A program made the position numbers and the translations under genes. The notes under the pieces are model-generated. The model made no database searches. It was not told the origin of the DNA and saw nothing but the letters and a program-made list of their open reading frames with translations. Positions 25,170-32,619 of a DNA stretch of 41,051 nucleotides are shown here, in pieces. The number at the start of each line of letters is the position of its first letter. Within the stretch, counting starts at the first letter, position 1. Origin of the DNA: Comamonadaceae bacterium (GTDB lineage Bacteria > Pseudomonadota > Gammaproteobacteria > Burkholderiales > Burkholderiaceae_C); the NCBI GenBank assembly GCA_004144865.1, contig SEAY01000060.1, forward strand, positions 1 to 41,051, written 5' to 3'.

Positions 25170-26033
25170 ATGACGCTTCCCAGCTTCAACCTGCTGGCGC
25201 AGTCCATCCTCTCCGGCATCTTCATCGGCAGCCTCTACGGGCTGATCGGGCTGGGGCTCGGGCTCACCTGGGGATTGCTGCGCCAGATCAACCTGTCGCA
25301 CTTCGGCCTGGTCTTCCTCGGCGGCTACCTCAGCTACCAGATGGCCACGGTGTGGCACGTCGATCCGCTCGTGGGGCTGCTGATCATCCCGCCGCTGTTC
25401 TTCGCCATCGGGGTGGGCATGCAGTGGCTGCTGTCGAAGTTCTCCATCACGCCGTTCAACTCGCTGCTGGTCACCTTCGGCATCACGGTGGTGATCGAAA
25501 GCGGCATCCAGGGCATCTGGACGGCGGACTACCGGCGGCTGGAGTCGCAGTACAACCAGATGAAGTTCACCATCGGCAACTTGTACGTGCCGGTGCCGGA
25601 ACTGCTCACGCTGGGGCTCGCGCTTGCGATCGCCTTCGGCATCTGGGCGGCGATGCGCTACACCGACCTGGGCAAGGCGCTGCGCGCGATGGCGGAGGAT
25701 GGCCCGATCGCGGCGGCCTACGGCGTGAACTCGCGGCTGCTGTCGCTCTACCTCGCCGGTGCGTGCGCCGCGCTGGCGGGCGTGGCGGGCGTGTGCCTGG
25801 CGCTGATGTTCACCCTGGCGCCCTCGCAGATCTTCGCCTGGGTGGGCGTGGTGTTCGCGGCGGTGATGCTGGGAGGCCTGGGCAGCGCGCTCGGGCCGCT
25901 GGTGGCCGGCGTGATCATCGGCGTGAGCGAGGCCATCACCATGGCGGTGGCTTCGCCTTCGTGGGCACCGATCGTGTCGTTCTCGCTGCTGATCGTGATG
26001 CTGCTGTTCCGACCCGCGAAAGCCGGCACATGA
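25170..26033 (+). CDS. livH: ABC transporter permease, LivH type
   Basis: A 287-residue permease with about eight membrane helices and the LivH landmarks: GIFIGSLYGLIGLGLGLTWGLL, NLSHFGLVFLGGYLSY and GVVFAAVMLGGLGSALGPLVAG. It begins 13 bases after the binding-protein stop and its own stop overlaps the next start as ATGA. It forms the membrane pore together with the LivM half of the next protein. Confidence 0.93.
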   Translation: MTLPSFNLLAQSILSGIFIGSLYGLIGLGLGLTWGLLRQINLSHFGLVFLGGYLSYQMATVWHVDPLVGLLIIPPLFFAIGVGMQWLLSKFSITPFNSLLVTFGITVVIESGIQGIWTADYRRLESQYNQMKFTIGNLYVPVPELLTLGLALAIAFGIWAAMRYTDLGKALRAMAEDGPIAAAYGVNSRLLSLYLAGACAALAGVAGVCLALMFTLAPSQIFAWVGVVFAAVMLGGLGSALGPLVAGVIIGVSEAITMAVASPSWAPIVSFSLLIVMLLFRPAKAGT

Positions 26034-27892
26034 ACAAGACCGTCGCCGCCATCCTGGCTGTGGGCGCCGTGCTGGCCAGCGTTCCCTGGCTCGGGCTGCC
26101 GCAGTTCTACGAATCCATCCTCTACCTGGTGTGCCACTGGGCGGTGCTGGCCCTTTCGTGGAACATCCTCTCGGGCTATTCGGGCTATTTCTCCTTCGGG
26201 CATGGGGCCTTCTTCGGCATCGGCATGTACACGACGGCCGCGCTGGCGGGCAAGCTGGAGTGGCCCTTCCTCGCGACGCTGCCATTCGCCGCACTGATCC
26301 CGGCGCTGCTGGGCCTGGGACTCGGGTTCGTTGTGTTCCGCGTGAAGGCAGTACGCGGCGAGCTGTTCGCGCTGCTCACGCTGGCGGTGACCTTCGTGGT
26401 CGCCACCGTGATCCTCAACTCGCCGGTGGACGGCGGGCCGGGCGTGTACCTGAACGCGGTCGAGACGCCGAAGCTCGGGCCGTCACCGGCCTCTTCGCTG
26501 TACCTGATGATCCTGCTCGCGGCGATCGCCACGGCGCTGGTCGCCTACAAGGTCTACGCGTCCAAGCTGGGCATCGGCCTCTTCGCGATCCACGACGACG
26601 AGGACGTGGCGGAGGTGATGGGCGTGCCCACCTTCCGCTACAAGCTGGCGGCCTTCGCGATCTCGTGCGCGCTGGCGGGGCTGGCCGGCGGCATCCACGC
26701 GCTGTTCGTGCAGTACGTGACGGCGGGGGAAACTTTCAACATCACGGTGCCGCTGACGGTGGTGCTCATGAGCGTGCTCGGCGGCACGCGGCACTGGGCC
26801 GGGCCGGCGGTGGGCGCGGCGGCGATCACGGGACTGCTGTACACGTTCACCGCGGGAGACCACGCGGTGGCGGGCAAGGCGGCGGTGGGGGTGATCCTGG
26901 TGCTGGTGATCCTGTTCATGCCGGATGGGATCCTCGGGAAGCTTTTGAAGCGCAAGCGGGTCGCGGGCGTGCATGGTGGGCAGCCAGCTGCCCACCCTAC
27001 GGAACCCAAGCCTGTCATCCCGGGCGCCCATGCCGTCATCCCGGGCGCCCATGCCGTCATCCCGGGCGCCCATGCCGTCATCCCGGGCGCTCAGGCTGTC
27101 ATCCCGGGCTTGACCCGGGATCCAGACGGCGCCAAACCAGCCGCACCGGCCATCCAGGCCGGCCAGCCCCTCCTCGAAGTCCGCAACCTCTCCAAGGCCT
27201 TCAAGGGCGTGCAGGCGCTCGACAAGGTCACCCTGCAGGTGCGCCAGGGCGAGATCCTCGGCCTGCTGGGGCCCAACGGTTCAGGCAAGTCCACCTTCAT
27301 CAACGTTGTGAGCGGCCACTACCCGCTGTCCGGCGGCGAGGTCGTGTTCGACGGCCAGCCGCTCACGGGGCTGCCCGCCCACCGCATTGCGCATGCCGGC
27401 ATCGCGCGTACTTACCAGATCCCGCGGCCTTTCAAGCACATGACGGTGCTGCAGAACGTGTCCATGGTGGCGATGTTCGGCTGCGCATCGCTGCGGCCGA
27501 AGGAGGCGGAGCGCGAAGCCTGGAAGTGGCTGGAGTTCACGGGCCTGCAGGACCGCGCGCACGCGTTCCCCGACGACATCAACCTGCACCAGCGCAAGTT
27601 CCTGGAGCTGGCCCGCGCGCTGGCCGCGCGGCCGCGGCTGGTGCTGCTGGACGAGGTGCTGTCCGGCCTCACGCCCGGCGAGATCAACGAAGCCATCGCA
27701 TTGATCCGCCGCATCCGCGACCAGGGCTCCACCATCGTCTTCGTGGAACACGTGATGCGCGCCGTGATGGCGCTGACCGACCGCATCGTGGTGCTGAACC
27801 ACGGCAAGCTGATCGCGCAGGGCGCCGCCAGCGAGGTGATGCAGGACGCGGAAGTGGTGAATGCCTACCTGGGGAAGCCCGCCTATGCTTGA
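26030..27892 (+). CDS. LivM-LivG fusion: ABC permease joined to ABC ATPase by a repeat-derived linker
   Basis: One uninterrupted frame of 620 residues. Residues 1-about 310 are a LivM permease (CHWAVLALSWNILSGYSGYFSFGHGAFFG). Residues about 380-620 are a LivG ATPase with Walker A GPNGSGKST (414-422) and Walker B LVLLDE (537-542). The usual LSGGQ-type signature is replaced by INLHQRK (517-523). The linker (about 318-372) is low in complexity: four VIPGAHA-type heptads (329-356), then VIPGLTRDPD. It is encoded by two families of intergenic palindromic repeats. Neither half has a stop or fresh ribosome-binding site between them, so a true fusion is likely. Confidence 0.9.
   Translation: MNKTVAAILAVGAVLASVPWLGLPQFYESILYLVCHWAVLALSWNILSGYSGYFSFGHGAFFGIGMYTTAALAGKLEWPFLATLPFAALIPALLGLGLGFVVFRVKAVRGELFALLTLAVTFVVATVILNSPVDGGPGVYLNAVETPKLGPSPASSLYLMILLAAIATALVAYKVYASKLGIGLFAIHDDEDVAEVMGVPTFRYKLAAFAISCALAGLAGGIHALFVQYVTAGETFNITVPLTVVLMSVLGGTRHWAGPAVGAAAITGLLYTFTAGDHAVAGKAAVGVILVLVILFMPDGILGKLLKRKRVAGVHGGQPAAHPTEPKPVIPGAHAVIPGAHAVIPGAHAVIPGAQAVIPGLTRDPDGAKPAAPAIQAGQPLLEVRNLSKAFKGVQALDKVTLQVRQGEILGLLGPNGSGKSTFINVVSGHYPLSGGEVVFDGQPLTGLPAHRIAHAGIARTYQIPRPFKHMTVLQNVSMVAMFGCASLRPKEAEREAWKWLEFTGLQDRAHAFPDDINLHQRKFLELARALAARPRLVLLDEVLSGLTPGEINEAIALIRRIRDQGSTIVFVEHVMRAVMALTDRIVVLNHGKLIAQGAASEVMQDAEVVNAYLGKPAYA
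26976..26995. repeat. Palindromic repeat (family 2) inside the LivM-LivG linker
   Basis: GTGGGCAGC and GCTGCCCAC are perfect 9-base arms around a two-base CA centre, followed by CCTAC. The element lies just after the last LivM helix and is translated as HGGQPAAHPT. It looks like an intergenic REP-type element now inside coding sequence. Confidence 0.7.
27014..27127. repeat. Tandem 21-bp repeat array ending in a palindromic element (family 3), translated
   Basis: Three identical 21-base units begin at 27014, 27035 and 27056, and a fourth, variant unit begins at 27077. Each starts GTCATCCCGGGCG. A fifth start at 27098 continues into the full palindrome with arms ATCCCGGG and CCCGGGAT around CTTGA. 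Because the unit is a multiple of three, expansion keeps frame and adds one VIPGAHA heptad each time. Confidence 0.92.
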
Positions 27893-28595
27893 CGTCGCCA
27901 ACCTGCAGGCCAACTATGGCGCCGCGCCCGCCCTGTGGGACGTCTCGCTGCGCGTCGGCCGCGGCGAGCTGGTGTGCGTGGTCGGGCCGAACGGCGCCGG
28001 CAAGAGCACCCTGATCAACGTGATCGCGGGGCTGCATCGCGCCAAGGGCGGGCGCCTCAGCTTCGACGGCCAGGACATCACGCAGCTGCCCTCCCATCGC
28101 TTCTGCGCGGCGGGCATCGCCATCGTGCCGGAGGGCCGGCGCCTCTTCACCGGCATGACGGTGCGCGACAACCTGGAGCTCGGGAGTTATCTGCCCGCGG
28201 CGAAGTCGCACCGGGCCACCTCGATGGAGCACGTGCTCACGCTGTTCCCCGTGCTGAAGCAGAAGCTGCACAGCCCGGCCGGCGCGCTGTCCGGCGGCCA
28301 GCAGCAGATGGTGGCGATCGGCCGCGCGCTGATGAGCCGGCCGCAACTGCTGCTGTTGGACGAGCCGTCGCTAGGCTTGGCGCCCCTGGTGGTGCTGGAC
28401 ATGTTCAAGGCCATCCGGCACATCAACGACCAGGGAACTTCGGTGTTGCTGGTGGAGCAGAACGTCGCGATGGCCATGAGCATCGCCAGCCGCGCCTACG
28501 TGCTGGAGGAGGGTCGCGTGGTGTCCGAGGGCGACGCGCAGGACCTGTTGCAGCGGCCGGAGATCCAGAAGGCCTATTTGGGGATCGAGGCTTGA
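27885..28595 (+). CDS. livF: ABC transporter ATP-binding protein, LivF type
   Basis: The 236-residue ATPase has Walker A GPNGAGKST (34-42), the LivF hallmark IVPEGRRLFTGMTVRDNLELG, signature LSGGQ (135-139) and Walker B LLLLDEP (155-161). ATG at 27885 lies inside the end of the LivM-LivG gene (8-base overlap) with GGGGAAG upstream. It pairs with the LivG half to drive transport. Unlike its partner it keeps a canonical signature motif, so the two ATP sites are probably unequal. Confidence 0.93.
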   Translation: MLDVANLQANYGAAPALWDVSLRVGRGELVCVVGPNGAGKSTLINVIAGLHRAKGGRLSFDGQDITQLPSHRFCAAGIAIVPEGRRLFTGMTVRDNLELGSYLPAAKSHRATSMEHVLTLFPVLKQKLHSPAGALSGGQQQMVAIGRALMSRPQLLLLDEPSLGLAPLVVLDMFKAIRHINDQGTSVLLVEQNVAMAMSIASRAYVLEEGRVVSEGDAQDLLQRPEIQKAYLGIEA

Positions 28596-28598
28596 GGT

Positions 28599-28703
28599 TG
28601 TCATTGCGGGCTTGACCCGCAATCCATTGCGGCGCTCGATCAGGCGCAGCGTGGATCCCGGGTCAAGCCCGGGATGACAGCCATTGAAGCCCGGGATGAC
28701 AGC
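28599..28703. repeat. Inverted pair of palindromic repeats (family 3) after livF
   Basis: Two 28-base copies face each other (28599-28626 and 28652-28679), and a 15-base partial third copy lies at 28689-28703. In the left copy the inner stem is ATTGCGGG/CCCGCAAT; in the right copy it is ATCCCGGG/CCCGGGAT; the loop bases are CTTGA or its complement. Each variant keeps its own pairing. The pair lies between livF and the next gene and may form a large hairpin in the transcript. Confidence 0.88.
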
Positions 28704-28797
28704 AAGTGCCTTTTCACCCCGCGGAAAACTCCTTTCCCCCGCTCCGCCTTCCCCCATCGCGACCCTGGCCCTACATTCGCGCCGACAAGGAGACACC

Positions 28798-29415
28798 ATG
28801 GACGACACGATGACCGACAAGCTCCTCATCCGCGAGCTGGTCGAGCGCTGGGCCGTGTGGCGCGATGCCGGCGACTGGGAGCGCTTCGCCACGGTCTGGC
28901 ATCCGGACGGCGTGATGATGGCCACCTGGTTCCAGGGACCGTTCCGCGACTTCATCCGCGTGACGCAGGAAGGCTGGGACAAGGGCGTGAGCATCCTGCA
29001 CTTCCTGGGCGGCTCCGCCATCGAGGTGCAGGGCGACCGCGCGATCGCGCAGACCAAGATGACCATCTCGCAGCGCGGCATGGTCGAAGGCATCGATGGC
29101 CCGGTGCTGTGCGACGTGGTGTGCACCGGCCGCTTCCACGACTTCATCATGAAGCACGAAGGCGCGTGGAAGGTGCTGCACCGCCAGCCGATCTATGAGA
29201 AGGACCGCATCGACCCCGTGGATCCCACGGCGCAGCTGAAGCTGGACACCGAGATGCTCGCGAAGATGCCCGAGGGCTATCGCCACCTCGCCTACATCCA
29301 GACGCGCATCGGCTACAAGGTCAAGATGGACATGCCGATGCTCAAGGGCCCGGTGGTCCAGGAGCTGTATCGCCGCGGCGAGCGCTGGCTCGCGGGCGGC
29401 GCACTGGAGCGTTGA
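28798..29415 (+). CDS. SnoaL-like (NTF2-fold) protein
   Basis: A 205-residue protein with an NTF2-like/SnoaL_4 domain: LIRELVERWAVWRDAGDWERFATVWHPDG at the N terminus, then a beta-sheet region with ISQRGMVEG, CTGRFHDFIMKHEGAWKVLHRQPIYEKD. Relatives include the small subunits of ring-hydroxylating dioxygenases and polyketide cyclases. A C-terminal extension of about 60 residues follows the core. AAGGAGA precedes the ATG. In this cluster it may be an isomerase, cyclase or dehydratase of the catabolic route; no catalytic residue can be named with confidence. Confidence 0.8.
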   Translation: MDDTMTDKLLIRELVERWAVWRDAGDWERFATVWHPDGVMMATWFQGPFRDFIRVTQEGWDKGVSILHFLGGSAIEVQGDRAIAQTKMTISQRGMVEGIDGPVLCDVVCTGRFHDFIMKHEGAWKVLHRQPIYEKDRIDPVDPTAQLKLDTEMLAKMPEGYRHLAYIQTRIGYKVKMDMPMLKGPVVQELYRRGERWLAGGALER

Positions 29416-29417
29416 AC

Positions 29418-30383
29418 ATGCAGGCCGCACGCCGCTTCCTTTGCGCCGCAGCGCTCGCGCTGCCGCTCGCCGCCTTCGCGCAGGCCTATCCGAACAAGCC
29501 GGTGCGCATCGTCGTGCCGCAGCCGCCCGGCGGCGGCTTCGACACCGTGGGGCGGCTGATCGCCGACCGCATGGGCAAGGTGAGCGGGCAGAGCTTCGTC
29601 GTCGAGAACAGGACGGGCTCCGGCACGCTGGTCGGCACCGATTTCGCGGCGAAAGCGCCGGCCGACGGCTACACGCTGCTGGTCGGCTCGGTGTCCAACC
29701 TCGCGCTCAACCCCGGCCTGTACGCGAACCTGCCTTACGACAGCCTGCGCGACTTCGAGCCGGTGGGCCTGCTCGTGAGCTACAGCTACACGCTGGTGGG
29801 CCGGAAGGACCTGCCGATGAAGAGCCTGCAGGAAGTACTGGCGTACGCGAAGGCGAACCCGGGCAAGCTGAATTACGCGTCGGCCGGCAACGGCTCGGGC
29901 CAGCACGTGCTGGCCGCCGCGCTGTGGCACCTGGCGAAGGTGGACGTTGCCCACGTGCCGTACCGCGGCGCGCAGCCGGCGTACCAGGACCTGCTGGGCG
30001 GACGCGTCGACCTGTTCTTCGATCTCTCCCCCACGGCGCGAGTGCAGGTGGATGCGGGCAATGCAAAGGCGCTGGCCGTCTCCGGCGCCGCACGCAACAC
30101 GATGCATCCGCAAGTGCCCACCGTGCTGGAAAGCGGCGCGGCCGAACTGCAGCTCGAATCCTGGTTCGGCTTGTTCGCTCCCGCGAAGACGCCGCCCGAG
30201 GCGCTGCAGAAGCTGCGCGCGGATTTCGCCAAGGTCGCGGCGATGGCCGACGTGCAGGAGACCCTCGGCAAGTCCGGCGGCAAGCCCATGGCGCTGATCG
30301 GCGATGATGCGCGCGCGGTGGTGCAGCGCGATGTGGAGCACTGGTCCCGGCTGGTGAAGACCCTGGGCATCCGCGCGGAATGA
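29418..30383 (+). CDS. Bug/TctC-family periplasmic solute receptor (second copy)
   Basis: A 321-residue receptor with a Sec signal (LCAAALALPLAAFAQ), YPNKPVRIVVPQPPGGGFD, KAPADGYTLLVGS and YASAGNGSGQHVLAA. It belongs to the same family as the receptor at 22948-23919 but is clearly divergent from it, so it is not a recent duplicate and probably binds a different ligand. ATG at 29418 has GGAGC 8 bases upstream and lies just after the stop of the SnoaL-like gene, so the two are co-translated. Confidence 0.92.
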   Translation: MQAARRFLCAAALALPLAAFAQAYPNKPVRIVVPQPPGGGFDTVGRLIADRMGKVSGQSFVVENRTGSGTLVGTDFAAKAPADGYTLLVGSVSNLALNPGLYANLPYDSLRDFEPVGLLVSYSYTLVGRKDLPMKSLQEVLAYAKANPGKLNYASAGNGSGQHVLAAALWHLAKVDVAHVPYRGAQPAYQDLLGGRVDLFFDLSPTARVQVDAGNAKALAVSGAARNTMHPQVPTVLESGAAELQLESWFGLFAPAKTPPEALQKLRADFAKVAAMADVQETLGKSGGKPMALIGDDARAVVQRDVEHWSRLVKTLGIRAE

Positions 30384-30405
30384 CATTCAACCCACCGAAA
30401 GCACG

Positions 30406-30948
30406 ATGAAAGTTCTCGGCATCTGCGGCAGCCTGCGCCAGGCTTCCTTCAACGCCATGGCCCTGCGCGCCGCGCAGAAGCTCGCCCCGGCAGGCATGGA
30501 GATCGCCATCGCGGACATCTCCAGGATCCCCATGTACAACGACGACGTGCGCGTGGCCGGCGAGCCCGCGCCCGTCGCGGAGCTGAAGGCGCAGGTGCGC
30601 GCGGCCGACGCGCTGCTGCTCGTCTCGCCGGAGTACAACTTCTCGGTGCCGGGCGTGCTGAAGAACACGCTGGACTGGATGTCGCGCCCGCCCGAGCCGC
30701 CCTTCGACGGCAAGGTCGTCGCCATCATGGGCGCGAGCGGCGGCCCCCTGGGCACGGCGCGCGGCCAGTACGACCTGCGCAAGATCCTGGTCTACATGAA
30801 CACCTTCACGGTGAACAAGCCGGAAGTGTTCATCGGCAACGCGCAAACCAAATTCAACGCGCAGGGCGAACTGACCGACGAGCCCACCGCGAAGTTCATC
30901 GCCGACCTGCTGGTGTCGCTGCAGGCGCTGAAGAAGCGGGTGGGCTGA
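30406..30948 (+). CDS. NADPH-dependent FMN reductase (second copy)
   Basis: A 180-residue flavodoxin-fold reductase with ICGSLRQASFNAMA (FMN phosphate loop), SPEYNFSVPGVLKNTLDW and MGASGGPLGTARGQYDLR. It is a paralogue of the protein encoded at 3446-4003. Its position at the end of the catabolic cluster suggests it either supplies reduced flavin to a two-component monooxygenase outside the window or reduces quinone by-products. The start follows the receptor gene by 22 bases and lacks a strong ribosome-binding site. Confidence 0.9.
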   Translation: MKVLGICGSLRQASFNAMALRAAQKLAPAGMEIAIADISRIPMYNDDVRVAGEPAPVAELKAQVRAADALLLVSPEYNFSVPGVLKNTLDWMSRPPEPPFDGKVVAIMGASGGPLGTARGQYDLRKILVYMNTFTVNKPEVFIGNAQTKFNAQGELTDEPTAKFIADLLVSLQALKKRVG

Positions 30949-30969
30949 AGGCTTCCAGCCCCTTCCCCC

Positions 30970-31731
30970 GTGCCCTTCCCCCTCATCACCGACTGGCACT
31001 TCTACGCCGTCGCGATCCCCGCCGTCCTCCTCCTCGGCCTCAGCAAGAGCGGCTTCGGCGCCGGCTTCGGCTCGCTGGCGGTTCCCATCATGGCGCTCTC
31101 GGTCACCGTGCCGCAGGCCGCCGCCATCCTCATGCCCATCCTCTTTGTGATGGACCTCATGGGCCTGCACGCCTACCGCGGCAAGTGGGACGCCAAGCTG
31201 CTGCGCTTCCTGGTCCCCGCCGGACTCGTCGGCACGGTGATCGGCACGCTGCTGTTCCGCCTGCTCGATGCGCGGCTGGTGGCCGGCATCGTGGGCGTGT
31301 TCACGCTGGTGTTCCTCGCGCAGCGCGTGCTGTTCCCGCCGCGTGCGGACAGCGCGCCGCCGCCGAAGTGGCTGGGTGGCATCCTCACCGCGACTTCGGG
31401 CTTCACCAGCTTCGTCGCGCACGCGGGCGGCCCGCCGGTGACGGCCTACGTGCTGCCGCTGCGCCTGGCGCCCGTGACCTTCGCGGCGACCATGAGCGTG
31501 TTCTTCTTCGTGATCAACCTGAGCAAGTGGATGCCGTACGGCTGGCTCGGGCTGCTGGACCTGCGCAACATGGCCACCTCACTGGCGCTGATGCCTTTCG
31601 CCCCCATAGGCGTGCTGGCGGGCGTGCGCCTGGCCCACCGCATCCAGCCACGGCTGTTCTACCGGCTGCTGTATGCCGGCATGCTGCTCACCGGGGTGAA
31701 GCTGGTGTGGGACGGGTTCCTCGCGCGCTAG
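30970..31731 (+). CDS. TSUP (TauE/SafE) family membrane permease
   Basis: The 253-residue protein has seven to eight membrane helices and TSUP hallmarks: LLLGLSKSGFGAGFGSLAVPIMAL near the N terminus and GFTSFVAHAGGPPVTAYVLP in the middle. The family exports sulfite, sulfoacetate or other organic acids. GTG at 30970 is 21 bases after the FMN reductase stop, so it probably closes the plus-strand cluster. Its last 153 bases overlap, in antisense, the 3' end of the AraC-type gene. Confidence 0.9.
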   Translation: MPFPLITDWHFYAVAIPAVLLLGLSKSGFGAGFGSLAVPIMALSVTVPQAAAILMPILFVMDLMGLHAYRGKWDAKLLRFLVPAGLVGTVIGTLLFRLLDARLVAGIVGVFTLVFLAQRVLFPPRADSAPPPKWLGGILTATSGFTSFVAHAGGPPVTAYVLPLRLAPVTFAATMSVFFFVINLSKWMPYGWLGLLDLRNMATSLALMPFAPIGVLAGVRLAHRIQPRLFYRLLYAGMLLTGVKLVWDGFLAR

Positions 31732-32619
31732 CCGGGGCGCCGCGGCGCTGCGGCTGCGCCGCCATCCGGCCGGTGTCGTCGCGAAGTGCCTGCGAAACGC
31801 GCGGCAGAACGCGGCTTCCGACTGGTATCCCGAAGATTCGGCCACGCGGGCGAGCGGCCACGCTGTCTGCGCCAGCAGCCGCGCGGCGGCGTTCAGCCGC
31901 AGGCGGGTGAGGTAGGCGATGGGCGGCTCGCCGACGAGCAGCATGAAGCGCTCGGCCAGCACGGAGCGCGAGGTGTGGGCCTCCTGGGCGAGCGACTGCA
32001 GTGTCCAGGGAGCCTCCGGCTGCCGCTCCATCAGCGCCAGGCAGCGATGCACCACGCCATCGGTCGTCGCCAGCAGGCGCCTGCGCAGCGCGGGATCGGC
32101 GTCCACGAGGGTGTCGATGGCCTGCATCAGCAGGGCCTCCGCGAGGCGCCGCTTGACCGCCTCGTGCCCGGGGGAAGCCGCCTCGGCGCGCGCCAGGAAC
32201 ACGGAGAGGACAGCCTGCAGGGTTTCCAGCCGTCCGCCCATGTCGAGCGACACGATGGGCGGAAGCCCGGAGAGCAGCCGCGGCCACGCGCCGCCCTCGA
32301 AAGCGAACACGCCGCGCAGGAGGCGGCAGGTGGCCGGCTCCCCGGGCAGCGCGCGCACTTCATGCGCGATGCCATCGGCCAGGAGCACCAGCGCGCCCTT
32401 GTGCAGCAAGCGCTCCGGCTCGTTGCGGGGCGTGAGCGCACAGGCGCCCTCGAGGACCTGGTAGCACACGACGCCCCGGCTCGCGCCGGGCGCACCGGCG
32501 TGGCGGAGGCTGCACCCCTCGCCGACACTCGCCTGCGCGAAGGCGGCCTGCTCCAGCCGCACGCTGCGCAGCGCCTCCGACAGCGCGTCGTCTTCGGTGG
32601 CGAATCCGTCCAGGTTCAC
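31579..32619 (-). CDS. AraC-family regulator with antisense-encoded C-terminal extension
   Basis: The protein has an N-terminal cupin_6-type ligand domain (about 45-160, VVCYQVLEGACAL...GALVLLADGIAHE). The C-terminal AraC HTH pair (about 190-287) includes LAQEAHTSRSVLAERF and VAESSGYQSEAAFCRAFRRHFATTPAGWR. Normal proteins end soon after that motif. Here the frame runs about 59 residues further, and its last 50 codons lie antisense to the TSUP gene. The tail is rich in His, Gln and Pro. GTG at 32619 overlaps the stop of the hydrolase-glycosyltransferase gene as GTGA, so the regulator is translated last in that operon. Confidence 0.85.
   Translation of the reverse strand: MNLDGFATEDDALSEALRSVRLEQAAFAQASVGEGCSLRHAGAPGASRGVVCYQVLEGACALTPRNEPERLLHKGALVLLADGIAHEVRALPGEPATCRLLRGVFAFEGGAWPRLLSGLPPIVSLDMGGRLETLQAVLSVFLARAEAASPGHEAVKRRLAEALLMQAIDTLVDADPALRRRLLATTDGVVHRCLALMERQPEAPWTLQSLAQEAHTSRSVLAERFMLLVGEPPIAYLTRLRLNAAARLLAQTAWPLARVAESSGYQSEAAFCRAFRRHFATTPAGWRRSRSAAAPRLAREEPVPHQLHPGEQHAGIQQPVEQPWLDAVGQAHARQHAYGGERHQRQ

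Noticed and set aside
27014..27097. Possible CRISPR-like array
   Set aside because: Units are directly abutting 21-bp tandem repeats without spacers and lie in an open reading frame.
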